DNA of 33,990 bases from Calditrichota bacterium (GTDB lineage: Bacteria > Calditrichota > Calditrichia > RBG-13-44-9), in the NCBI GenBank assembly GCA_016934605.1, contig JAFGSO010000019.1, forward strand, positions 1-33,990, written 5' to 3'. The position numbers and the translations under genes are program-made. The notes under the pieces were generated by a model, which was not told the origin of the DNA, did not search any database, and was given only the letters and a program-made list of their open reading frames with translations. Positions 17,608 to 26,317 of the stretch are shown piece after piece; position 1 is the stretch's first letter, and each line of letters starts with the position of its first letter.

Positions 17608-18261
17608 ATGAGCATTGTATCGAAATTAAAGAATAATATCAAATCAAATCTAATACCCGGTATTATTGTAGTTGTTCCTCTGGTGATATCTTTGATTGTA
17701 CTCCGCTGGCTGATCAATTTTTTTGACAGCCTGATTCAACCGGCGCTTAAAAACTATATCCACATCTATATCCCGGGACTGGGAATACTTGTCAGTCTGA
17801 TTTTTATTTATCTGGTAGGCTTATCAACCAAAAACTATTTTGGAAATAAGTTGGTTCAGGTAGGGGAGTGGATAGTGGTCCGGATTCCGGTTGCCAAAAC
17901 CGTTTATCTTGCAGTCAAACAGATAATAACAACAATCACCTCACGAGAAAAGAAAAAAACTCAGAAGGTAGTCATGATCGAATATCCCGGAAAAGATTTA
18001 TATTCGCTCGGACTTTATAACGGGCTGGTGGAAGACCCGGTCAATAATCGCGTTATGGGTAGTATTCTGGTCATTACTTCCATCAATCCGACATCTGGAT
18101 TTACTGTACTTGTACCTGTAAAGAATATTCGTTTGACGGATCTCACAGTGGAACAGATGATGCGGTTCGTTGTTTCAGGGGGACTCGTGATACCGGAAAA
18201 GTTGAAAACACTTCCTTTCGAGGGTCTGCCGGCTGATAATTCGGAATTGGATTCAATTTAA
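17608..18261 (+). CDS. DUF502 family membrane protein
   Basis: NLIPGIIVVVPLVISLIVLRWLINFFDSL, GLGILVSLIFIYLVGLSTKNYFGNKL, VAKTVYLAVKQIITTI pattern. Confidence 0.87.
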   Translation: MSIVSKLKNNIKSNLIPGIIVVVPLVISLIVLRWLINFFDSLIQPALKNYIHIYIPGLGILVSLIFIYLVGLSTKNYFGNKLVQVGEWIVVRIPVAKTVYLAVKQIITTITSREKKKTQKVVMIEYPGKDLYSLGLYNGLVEDPVNNRVMGSILVITSINPTSGFTVLVPVKNIRLTDLTVEQMMRFVVSGGLVIPEKLKTLPFEGLPADNSELDSI

Positions 18262-18732
18262 TCCTTCATCACTCTCCAGGCTCTCCCTCAGAAGCGAGAT
18301 ATTCTGTTTGTCATTCCGGATCATTCTCCGGATGAACTCCTCAAATGTGACATGTCCCTCCAGTTCATGAAATCCGGTTCGATCCCAGGAAAAGACCGGT
18401 ATATTGTATAGAAAACGTATAATTTCTTTCTTTTGATACAGAAATTTTTCAATCAGCTGTTCCAGAGAGCGTTGATTCTGGATTGCCTGTTCCTTTAACC
18501 GTTCTACCTGGATAGCCGGTAGATAGGGATTTTCCAATTCTATAATCTTTTTTAACCGCATTTCAAGGATATCCTCTTCAACCACGGTAACTGTCCGGAT
18601 GATTTCACGAATTTTCAGTCGGCTATTTTCCGGATTTGGATTATGATCGGGAAGAGAAGAGAGAATAGATTGAAAATCGTTTAAATTTTCCTCTATATTC
18701 TTAATCAGATTTGATCGGTAGCCATCATTCAT
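18253..18732 (-). CDS. Putative DinB-superfamily-like protein
   Basis: C-terminal VFSWDRTGFHELEGHVTFEEFIRRMIRNDKQNISLLRESL resembles the DinB pattern (HPelGevTleellrhmirHDrhHl) with final histidines substituted. 3' end overlaps DUF502 by 9 nt, convergent. Confidence 0.55.
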   Translation of the reverse strand: MNDGYRSNLIKNIEENLNDFQSILSSLPDHNPNPENSRLKIREIIRTVTVVEEDILEMRLKKIIELENPYLPAIQVERLKEQAIQNQRSLEQLIEKFLYQKKEIIRFLYNIPVFSWDRTGFHELEGHVTFEEFIRRMIRNDKQNISLLRESLESDEGLN

Positions 18733-18976
18733 AATTGATACTGAATTAATTTTATATTTAAACTAATAAAAAAATGGACATAAAAAAAATGATTTTCATC
18801 ACACTTTGTATTTTCTGCTGGAGGACATAAAATTAATTTTTTTTGCTGTATTTTCCGGTTAAATTTTAGTAATAATAAAGGGCATCAATAAGTCAGATTC
18901 CATAAAAAAGGAGAAATAGCCCCTGCTGGATTAATGGAATTGTGTCAGGTCATCATGTTTTAACCGGAGTATTTCT

Positions 18977-21900
18977 TTGTCTTCTTTTATTCATCTTCAT
19001 AACCATACCCACTACAGTTTGCTGGATGGAGCAGCAGAATTGCGAAAATTGCTCATCAGGGCCGGAGAATTGAAATATCCGGCTCTTGCTATCACTGATC
19101 ATGGCAACATGTTCGGTGTTCTGGATTTTTACCTGGAGGCGAAAAAGCTGGGTATAAAACCTATTATTGGCATGGAAGCTTACATTGCCCCGGGATCCAG
19201 ATTTGAAAAAAAGTCCGGGGGTTCTGGTGTTAAGCAGAATTCTTTTCATCTTATTTTACTCGCTAAAAACAGAACGGGTTACGATAATCTCATGAAATTA
19301 TCTTCTCTGGCTTATACCGAAGGCTTTTATTACAGGCCGAGAATCGATAAGGAAATTCTTCGTGAATACAGTGAAGGATTGATTTGTGCGACTGCCTGTA
19401 TGAAGGGGGAGATATTTTATAAAATAAATTATATGGAGAAATCTGAGGGTATTAAAGCTATTGAGGAATATCTGGATATTTTTGGAGAGGATTTTTATAT
19501 CGAGTTGCAGAATCACAATATTCCGGAAGAGCAGGGGTATGAAAATTTGTACAAGGTTGCCCGGGATATGAATATTCCTGTGATAGCCACCAATGATGTA
19601 CATTATCTGGAGAAAGAACATCATACATCCCACGATGTATTGTTGTGTATCCAGTCCGGTAAAACTGTATCCGATCAGAACCGGATGCGCTATAATACAG
19701 AAGAACTCTATCTGAAAAGTCCGGATGAAATGTATACAGCATTTCCCGGGAAAGCAGACGCTCTGGAAAGAACCCTGGAAATTGCAGAAAAATGTAATAT
19801 GGAAATCGAAACAGGTAATATTCTCCTGCCACGCTTTCCACTACCGAAAGAGTTCTCCAAAATGGAGCTGGATGATTTCCTTGAAGTGGAAGCCCGGAAA
19901 GGACTGCAAAATTTATATCCGAAAGTCTCGAAGGAGATTGAAGACCGCCTCAATCATGAGCTCCAGATAATACGAAAAACGGGATATGCCGGCTACTTTC
20001 TCATTGTTAAAGATTTTATCGATTTTGCAAAAAAGAATGACATTCCGGTCGGCCTCGGAAGGGGTTCCGTTGCCGGGAGCCTGGTGGCTTATGCGACCGG
20101 CATCACCCGGGTAGATCCCCTACGATACGATCTGCTTTTTGAACGGTTTCTCAATCCCGATCGGGTAAGTATGCCGGATATCGATATCGACTTCTGCTAC
20201 GAACGTCGTGAGGAAGTAATTGACTATGTTCGCAAAAAATATGGTGAAAAGAATGTTGCCCAGATAATTACCTTCGGTACTATGGCATCAAAAGGAGTGA
20301 TTCGTGATGTCGCCCGGGCGCTGGGAATTGAATATGCCAAGGCAGATGCCATTGCCAAACTGATTCCGGTTATTCAGGGCAAACCCATGCCGCTTGAAGA
20401 AGCTCTGCAAACCGTTCCGGAGCTTAAAGAGATGGATACAAATGGGGATGAACAGTTCAAGAAATTGATGAAACATGCCCGGGTGCTGGAAGGTCTTGCA
20501 CGTCATGCTTCTATTCATGCTGCCGGTATCATAATCGCCCCTGATGTTATTACAAATTACGTCCCCCTTTATCAAACCGAGGAAAAAGGCCAGAAAGTAG
20601 TAGCCACCCAGTTTAGTATGACCGGTTGTGAGACTATCGGCCTGTTGAAGATGGATTTCCTGGGATTGCGAACGCTCACTGTTTTACACCATACCGTTGA
20701 GATGCTGCGGGAAAAAGGCGTTGAACTGGATCTGGATGAATTGCCCCTTGATGATCAGCCTACTTATGAGATCTTCTGTGAAGGGAATACGGTCGGCATT
20801 TTTCAGTTTGAAAGTGCGGGAATGCAGGAATACCTGCGCAAGCTTCAACCAAACCGGATAGAAGATCTCATCGCCATGAATGCATTGTATCGTCCGGGTC
20901 CCATAGATAATATAGATCCCTATATTGCACGAAAAAGTGGCCAGGAAAAAATTGAATATATTCATCCTAAAATGGAACCGATTCTCCGTGAGACCTATGG
21001 CATAATCGTTTATCAGGAACAGGTTATGCGAATTGCCTCTGAGTTGGCAGGATTTTCTCTGGCAAAAGCGGATATTCTGCGGAAGGCCATAAGCAAAAAG
21101 AAACTGGAAGAAATGGAAAAACTGAAAATCGAGTTCATTGCCGGATGCCAGACAAATAATATCGATGAAGACACCGCGAAAGCGCTGTATGAACTGATTT
21201 TGAGATTCGCCAGTTATGGTTTTAATAAATCTCATTCGGCAGCATATGCATTGCTGGCCTATCAGACTGCTTATTTGAAAAGGCATTATCCTGCTGAATT
21301 CATGGCAGCTACCATGGCATCTGAAATGAATGATTCTGCAAGAATTTCTGTTCTCATCGAAGAATGCCGGAAAATGAATATCAGTATCTTACCCCCGAAT
21401 ATCAATATTTCCTCGGATATTTTTAAGGTAACCTCCCAACATCAGATCAGTTTTGCTCTCGCTGCCATCAAAAATGTTGGAAGAGCCGCCATTCGCTCTA
21501 TTATAAAGGCCCGCACCACTAATGGCCCGTTCAAAAATATTTTTCATATGATGCAACACGTTGATCTTCGCTCGGTTAATAAGAAAATCCTGGAGGCGCT
21601 TGTTCAGGCAGGTGCTCTTGATGAACTGGAAGGCAGCCGGGCTCAGAATTTTGCAGCTATTGAACTGGCAATCAGTTTTGCCCAGAAATATCAGAGCAGC
21701 GCTCAGAATAAGAGCCAGATTACCATGTTTGAGGTCATGGCAGAAGCATCAGATGGTGAAAATGATGACCGGAATTATATGACTTACCCGGAACTTCCTG
21801 ATGTACCGGAATGGCTTATTCAGGAAACGCTTCAACGGGAAAAGGAACTCCTGGGATTTTATATCAGTGGTCATCCGCTGGATCGTTACGCCAGGGAGAT

Positions 21901-22456
21901 AAATCTGTTCAGCACCCTGGACTGGAATGTTCAGGATACATACAGCCCTCAAAAAGAGGTTCAGACAGGCGCAATACTTACTCAGGTGAAGAAACACCTG
22001 GACCGTAAAGGGAATATTATGGCCTTCATTACCATGGAAGATAAAACCCACAGTTTCGAAGGGGTTGTATTTTCATCAGTCTATGAAAAATACAGTATGT
22101 ATCTGAACAAAGGAGAACTGATTTTTGCCAAGGGGAAAGTGAGCGAGGCGGAAGAAAAAACCTTTCGGATGCTCTGTGATGAGATTATCCCTCTCGCTGA
22201 AGTCCGAAACCGATTATCTAATGGTTTACAGTTAATTGTAGATCCGCATAATTTTAAGGAAGAAAAATTAAGCGAGCTTCTTCATCTGATTCAGCATTTT
22301 CCGGGAAATATTCCACTTTATTTTGAAATGAGACCAAACGGCAACGGAAGTGGTCTGGTGATGCGATCCAAAAAATTTCAGGTAATTTTAAGCGATGAAT
22401 TTCTGGACAAACTCCAGGATATCATGGGTAAAAAAAATATTCATATAAAAATCTGA
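18977..22456 (+). CDS. dnaE: DNA polymerase III alpha subunit
   Basis: 1159 aa; PHP FIHLHNHTHYSLLDGAAELRKL, ITDHGNMFGVLDFY; polymerase VGLGRGSVAGSLVAYATGIT, MPDIDIDFCYERREEVIDYV, ALYRPGPID, FNKSHSAAYA; C-terminal OB fold. TTG start. Confidence 0.97.
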   Translation: MSSFIHLHNHTHYSLLDGAAELRKLLIRAGELKYPALAITDHGNMFGVLDFYLEAKKLGIKPIIGMEAYIAPGSRFEKKSGGSGVKQNSFHLILLAKNRTGYDNLMKLSSLAYTEGFYYRPRIDKEILREYSEGLICATACMKGEIFYKINYMEKSEGIKAIEEYLDIFGEDFYIELQNHNIPEEQGYENLYKVARDMNIPVIATNDVHYLEKEHHTSHDVLLCIQSGKTVSDQNRMRYNTEELYLKSPDEMYTAFPGKADALERTLEIAEKCNMEIETGNILLPRFPLPKEFSKMELDDFLEVEARKGLQNLYPKVSKEIEDRLNHELQIIRKTGYAGYFLIVKDFIDFAKKNDIPVGLGRGSVAGSLVAYATGITRVDPLRYDLLFERFLNPDRVSMPDIDIDFCYERREEVIDYVRKKYGEKNVAQIITFGTMASKGVIRDVARALGIEYAKADAIAKLIPVIQGKPMPLEEALQTVPELKEMDTNGDEQFKKLMKHARVLEGLARHASIHAAGIIIAPDVITNYVPLYQTEEKGQKVVATQFSMTGCETIGLLKMDFLGLRTLTVLHHTVEMLREKGVELDLDELPLDDQPTYEIFCEGNTVGIFQFESAGMQEYLRKLQPNRIEDLIAMNALYRPGPIDNIDPYIARKSGQEKIEYIHPKMEPILRETYGIIVYQEQVMRIASELAGFSLAKADILRKAISKKKLEEMEKLKIEFIAGCQTNNIDEDTAKALYELILRFASYGFNKSHSAAYALLAYQTAYLKRHYPAEFMAATMASEMNDSARISVLIEECRKMNISILPPNINISSDIFKVTSQHQISFALAAIKNVGRAAIRSIIKARTTNGPFKNIFHMMQHVDLRSVNKKILEALVQAGALDELEGSRAQNFAAIELAISFAQKYQSSAQNKSQITMFEVMAEASDGENDDRNYMTYPELPDVPEWLIQETLQREKELLGFYISGHPLDRYAREINLFSTLDWNVQDTYSPQKEVQTGAILTQVKKHLDRKGNIMAFITMEDKTHSFEGVVFSSVYEKYSMYLNKGELIFAKGKVSEAEEKTFRMLCDEIIPLAEVRNRLSNGLQLIVDPHNFKEEKLSELLHLIQHFPGNIPLYFEMRPNGNGSGLVMRSKKFQVILSDEFLDKLQDIMGKKNIHIKI

Positions 22457-22468
22457 CATCAGGAAAAT

Positions 22469-22930
22469 ATGAGAGCTGTTGTTCAAAGAGTTACAGAGGC
22501 CGGGGTGGAAATTGAAGGACAAACCATCAGCCAGATTGCGCAGGGACTTGTTGTGCTGCTGGGGATCCGGCACGAAGATAGTGAGGCGGATGCAGAATAC
22601 CTGGCTGCAAAAATTGCCAATCTGAGAATTTTTCAGGACGATCAGGATAAGATGAATCTCAGTCTGCTGGATGTCCGGGGTGAGGCACTGGTAATTTCAC
22701 AGTTTACACTGTATGGAAATACCAGAAAAGGCCGGCGCCCCAGTTTTATAGAAGCTGCCCCTCCCGCAAAGGCAGATCCTCTCTACGAATATTTTATGGA
22801 AATGCTTTCAAAACAGGGCATATCAGTAAAGCGTGGTGTTTTCGGTGCTATGATGCTGGTTCGGATCCATAATTATGGTCCGGTTACCATCCTGCTGGAT
22901 AGTGAAGAACAACATAAACCGAGGCAGTAA
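22469..22930 (+). CDS. dtd: D-aminoacyl-tRNA deacylase
   Basis: MRAVVQRVTEAGVEIEG, SQFTLYGNTRKGRRPSFIEAAPP, NYGPVTILLDS (Gly-cisPro motif). Confidence 0.95.
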   Translation: MRAVVQRVTEAGVEIEGQTISQIAQGLVVLLGIRHEDSEADAEYLAAKIANLRIFQDDQDKMNLSLLDVRGEALVISQFTLYGNTRKGRRPSFIEAAPPAKADPLYEYFMEMLSKQGISVKRGVFGAMMLVRIHNYGPVTILLDSEEQHKPRQ

Positions 22931-22944
22931 TTTCCGAGGAAAAT

Positions 22945-23772
22945 ATGGAAGAGAAAAATCATCCATTCTGGCGGAAAATATTAAATTTAAGAACGATCGG
23001 AATTCTATTTCTGGTTCTTGTGGGATTTATGTTTTTTGTCCTTCTTATGGATTATGTGATTATGCCGTGGTATACCAAACATGGACAGTCCATGGAACTT
23101 CCCGATGTCACCGATAAGCCTGTGGACGAGGGAATCACAATCCTTGAAGAGGGGGGCTTCGAGCCGGTGATTCAGGACTCAGTCTATGACGAACAGTTCG
23201 CTCCCGGCAAAATTATCCAGCAAAATCCTCTACCTTATTCTATGGTAAAGGAAGGCAGGAGGGTCTATATCATTGTCAGCATCGGAGAGAAACCGCGCTA
23301 TATGCCACAGTTGATCGGTTTGACGCCTCAGGATGCTGAATTTAGACTGAAAGAGCAGGGATTGACCCTTAATCAGGTTTTTTATGAATTTTCAGATTTT
23401 TACCCACGCGGGGTGGTTATTAATCAATCTTTACCTGCAGCCGAAGAAGTTGAAAGGAATCAGAAAGTCAATATAACCGTCAGCCTCGGTCAGGCACCAA
23501 CATCTCAGGAAATCCCGAACCTGGTTGGCAAAAGTCTGGAAACTGCTGAAAAAGAACTTGAGTCCCTGGGTGTGCCTGTGGGACGAATCAGATATTCCTA
23601 CCGTCCTAAACTTGTCCCGGGTACGATACTTCATCAATCTGTTGCTGCAGGGAAAAGCGCTGTGCAAACTAATTCCATTGATTTGATTGTCAGTACCGAC
23701 GAGCCACCCCCTGAAGAAAACAGGGAAGACAGTCTCATGGAAAATATGGAGAATGAGAATGAGCCTGAATAA
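22945..23772 (+). CDS. Membrane-anchored PASTA-domain protein (about three PASTA repeats)
   Basis: N-terminal TM, then repeats: MELPDVTDKPVDEGITILEEGGFEP..., RYMPQLIGLTPQDAEFRLKEQGLTLNQ..., QEIPNLVGKSLETAEKELESLGVPVG... No kinase domain. Confidence 0.9.
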   Translation: MEEKNHPFWRKILNLRTIGILFLVLVGFMFFVLLMDYVIMPWYTKHGQSMELPDVTDKPVDEGITILEEGGFEPVIQDSVYDEQFAPGKIIQQNPLPYSMVKEGRRVYIIVSIGEKPRYMPQLIGLTPQDAEFRLKEQGLTLNQVFYEFSDFYPRGVVINQSLPAAEEVERNQKVNITVSLGQAPTSQEIPNLVGKSLETAEKELESLGVPVGRIRYSYRPKLVPGTILHQSVAAGKSAVQTNSIDLIVSTDEPPPEENREDSLMENMENENEPE

Positions 23773-24463
23773 GGGTGAATACCAGATCCTTCCTTCAATT
23801 CTTGCCGGTGATGCCGGAAAACTGGTGGAAGAAGCACATTCCGTTGATATAACGGAGATAGAGTATCTTCATGTCGATGTAATGGACGGACATTATGTTC
23901 CAAATCTGACCATGGGCCCGGATGTGGTAAAATCGCTTAAAAAGAATACGCGCTTTAAACTGGATGTACACCTGATGATTGACAATGCGTCCGAAATGAT
24001 CCCTGTTTTTATTGATGCCGGGGCGGATATTCTGACAATCCATCAGGAAGGGGTCTTACACCTGCACCGCGAAATTCATCGAATTAAGCAGCTGGGAGCA
24101 CTTGCCGGTGTGAGCCTGAATCCGGCAACGTCCCTGGAAACGTTGCGATGGGTTCTTCCGGATCTGGATCTGGTATTGATCATGTGCGTTAATCCCGGTT
24201 TCAGCGGACAGGATTTTATCGAATCAAGCATGGATAAGGTGAAACAATTAGCACAATGGAAGCAGAGGGACGGCGCAAAACTGGTGATAGAAGTGGATGG
24301 TGGTATCGGACCGGCGAACATTGGAAAAATGTATGAAGCCGGCGCCAGATATTTCGTAGCCGGCAGCGCTGTTTTTTACCAGAGCGACCGTAAAGCTGCT
24401 CTCCATAAATTGTTACACGCTATTAATTCCGAAAGGACAAGGCAAGGATCGCTTCAGGTATAG
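23753..24463 (+). CDS. rpe: Ribulose-phosphate 3-epimerase
   Basis: ILPSILAGDAGKL, HVDVMDGHYVPNLTMGP, LDVHLMIDNAS, MCVNPGFSGQDFI, VIEVDGGIGPANI, VAGSAVF. Start likely 23753 or 23759 rather than 23687; overlaps the PASTA gene end. Confidence 0.94.
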   Translation: MRMSLNKGEYQILPSILAGDAGKLVEEAHSVDITEIEYLHVDVMDGHYVPNLTMGPDVVKSLKKNTRFKLDVHLMIDNASEMIPVFIDAGADILTIHQEGVLHLHREIHRIKQLGALAGVSLNPATSLETLRWVLPDLDLVLIMCVNPGFSGQDFIESSMDKVKQLAQWKQRDGAKLVIEVDGGIGPANIGKMYEAGARYFVAGSAVFYQSDRKAALHKLLHAINSERTRQGSLQV

Positions 24464-24526
24464 AACCTACCGAACGCTTGCAGAGAAATTGGCGAAAAAA
24501 ATTATCAAAAAAACTTCTGAGAAGGA

Positions 24527-25111
24527 ATGATCAGCTTCATAAAGCAGGAAAGATATTTTCTCCTACGGAAACTGATTCATGTCCTGTCCGGATTGCTGTT
24601 TATCTGGATTGCCGGTAAATACGGCAGTAAAATTATTCTGACAAGTTTTATCCTGATTGTGGTTTTATTGGATCTGGGGAGGAAACTAAATCCAGCCTGG
24701 AACAGATTTTTTCTGAAACTGTTCCGGCCATTACTTAAAACAGAGGAAGTGACCTTAAAACCCGCCGGAGCAACCATGTTGTGGACGGGATTATTTCTGA
24801 CATATATTCTGTTTCCGTTAAATGTATTTCAGGCCAGCGGGATGGTTGCTGTACTGGCTGATCCTCTGGGTGCCATTGGGGGGCGGTTTATTCCGTCGCC
24901 GAAAATTAAAACCGGCAAATCAGTGGCAGGAACAGTCACATTCTTTATCATTACCCTCTCAATTCTATGGGGGTACTGGAATATTCCGTTGTTTCATTCG
25001 CTGTTGTTATGTATTATCCTGAGTGCGGTTGAACTGTATTCTCCCGATATCATTGAAAATATGGTGTTGTCTCTGGCAGGAGCATTTGTGATAAAGTTGT
25101 TATACGCCTGA
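24527..25111 (+). CDS. Dolichol kinase / phosphatidate cytidylyltransferase-like membrane protein
   Basis: RKLIHVLSGLLFI, LADPLGAIGGRFI, KSVAGTVTFF, VELYSPDIIENMVLSLAGAF; order fits the SEC59/CTP-transferase family. Confidence 0.78.
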   Translation: MISFIKQERYFLLRKLIHVLSGLLFIWIAGKYGSKIILTSFILIVVLLDLGRKLNPAWNRFFLKLFRPLLKTEEVTLKPAGATMLWTGLFLTYILFPLNVFQASGMVAVLADPLGAIGGRFIPSPKIKTGKSVAGTVTFFIITLSILWGYWNIPLFHSLLLCIILSAVELYSPDIIENMVLSLAGAFVIKLLYA

Positions 25112-25192
25112 ATGAAAAACAGGCTCAGTGATATTTTAAATGAAACCTTTATTCGTCTTCAGGGTTGAAGATATAATTTTTCTGGAATTCCT

Positions 25193-26188
25193 ATGACTGA
25201 GAAAAAAATAACCGGTCTCTTTGTCCTCCTTTCAATCTTTCTGGTATACTGTTCGCTCCATGCCGATGGATTAAAATTCCGTAAATATGCAGGAGAATTC
25301 ATGGAAATTGGTGTAGATGCCAGGGCCCAGGCCATGGGAGGAGCATTTACCGCTATGCCCGGGGGTGTGACCTCTACTTATTATAATCCGGCCGGAATGA
25401 CCGCTATTTCCGGAACTCAATTTTCCTTCATGCATACCCAGCAGATGATCGCCTCGGTAAATTATGACTTTCTGGCAGCCGGTTATCGGCAAGCCGATAA
25501 CAGAATTATCGGAATAAGCCTTGTGCGACTTGGGATAGACAACATAAAGGACAGCCGACAGGCTCAGAGGATCATCTCACAATCCGGCGACTGGAATCTG
25601 GACATAAGCCGTATTACCGAATTTAATTCCTCCGATTATATTTTTACCCTGTCTGTTGCTCAACAGTGGCGTGGAAGCTGGACCTGGGGTGCCAATGTCA
25701 AGCTGATTCGAAGGGACCTTGCAGAATTCTCGGCAAATGGTATCGGTATGGATCTTGGAATCCAGAAATCTGTTCTGGAAAATGGATTACTGGGAGCCAG
25801 CTTTAAGAATTTCACCACTACGCTGATCTCCTGGAATACCGGAGAGAAGGAGCTTATCACACCGTCCATGCATCTCGGTGGCAGCTATCTGCTGAATATC
25901 CCTTCCTGGAAGAGTAGTTTCCAGCCCACAGCAGATGCGATTTTCAGAGCGGAAAACCGCCGCGAGAGTGCAACAGCACATCTGGGGAAATTTAGCCTGG
26001 ACTATGCGGCCGGTCTGGAATATTCTTATTATCAGATAGTCTATCTCAGAACCGGTATTGATGAAATTAGTCGTTTAAACGTGGGAATAGGTATTCAAAT
26101 TCCACATATCCGTATAGATTATGCTTTCAGCAGTTTCGATAATGAACTTGGAAACAGTCACAGAATTGGTTTACTGGTGGTTTTATAG
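25193..26188 (+). CDS. PorV/PorQ-family outer membrane protein
   Basis: Signal peptide; FMEIGVDARAQAMGGAFTAMPGGVTSTYYNPAGMTAI, the PorV/PorQ N-terminal signature; ends shortly after the last predicted barrel strand. Confidence 0.85.
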   Translation: MTEKKITGLFVLLSIFLVYCSLHADGLKFRKYAGEFMEIGVDARAQAMGGAFTAMPGGVTSTYYNPAGMTAISGTQFSFMHTQQMIASVNYDFLAAGYRQADNRIIGISLVRLGIDNIKDSRQAQRIISQSGDWNLDISRITEFNSSDYIFTLSVAQQWRGSWTWGANVKLIRRDLAEFSANGIGMDLGIQKSVLENGLLGASFKNFTTTLISWNTGEKELITPSMHLGGSYLLNIPSWKSSFQPTADAIFRAENRRESATAHLGKFSLDYAAGLEYSYYQIVYLRTGIDEISRLNVGIGIQIPHIRIDYAFSSFDNELGNSHRIGLLVVL

Positions 26189-26229
26189 ATTAGATCGGGA
26201 AAATATTATCTGATTACATATAAATTTTC

Positions 26230-26253
26230 AAAGGATGGATACATCCTTTTTTT
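26230..26253 (+). terminator. Rho-independent terminator after PorV/PorQ-like gene
   Basis: AAAGGATG-GATA-CATCCTTT followed by a T-rich run; 8-bp perfect stem. Confidence 0.8.
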
Positions 26254-26317
26254 ATTTATTCGCATCATGAATGGTCATGCTGACCGATAATTTAAATATA
26301 GATATGAGAAAATTTTC

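Noticed and set aside
18733-18976. Longest intergenic gap (between the DinB-like gene and dnaE), examined for an ncRNA or small gene
   Set aside because: AT-rich, with only tiny ORFs (9-13 codons) and no convincing hairpin or known RNA signature; most simply a divergent promoter region.
20684-21286. 200-aa minus-strand ORF inside dnaE
   Set aside because: Lies wholly opposite the DnaE coding frame and has no domain-like motifs; shadow ORF.
24410-24530. Alternative frame after rpe reading ...KGQGKDRFRYRTYRTLAEKLAKKIIKKTSEKE* with its TGA overlapping the next ATG
   Set aside because: Looks protein-like but has no start codon and Rpe already has a full-length fold in its own frame. A frameshift is possible but not supported; read-level checking would be needed.
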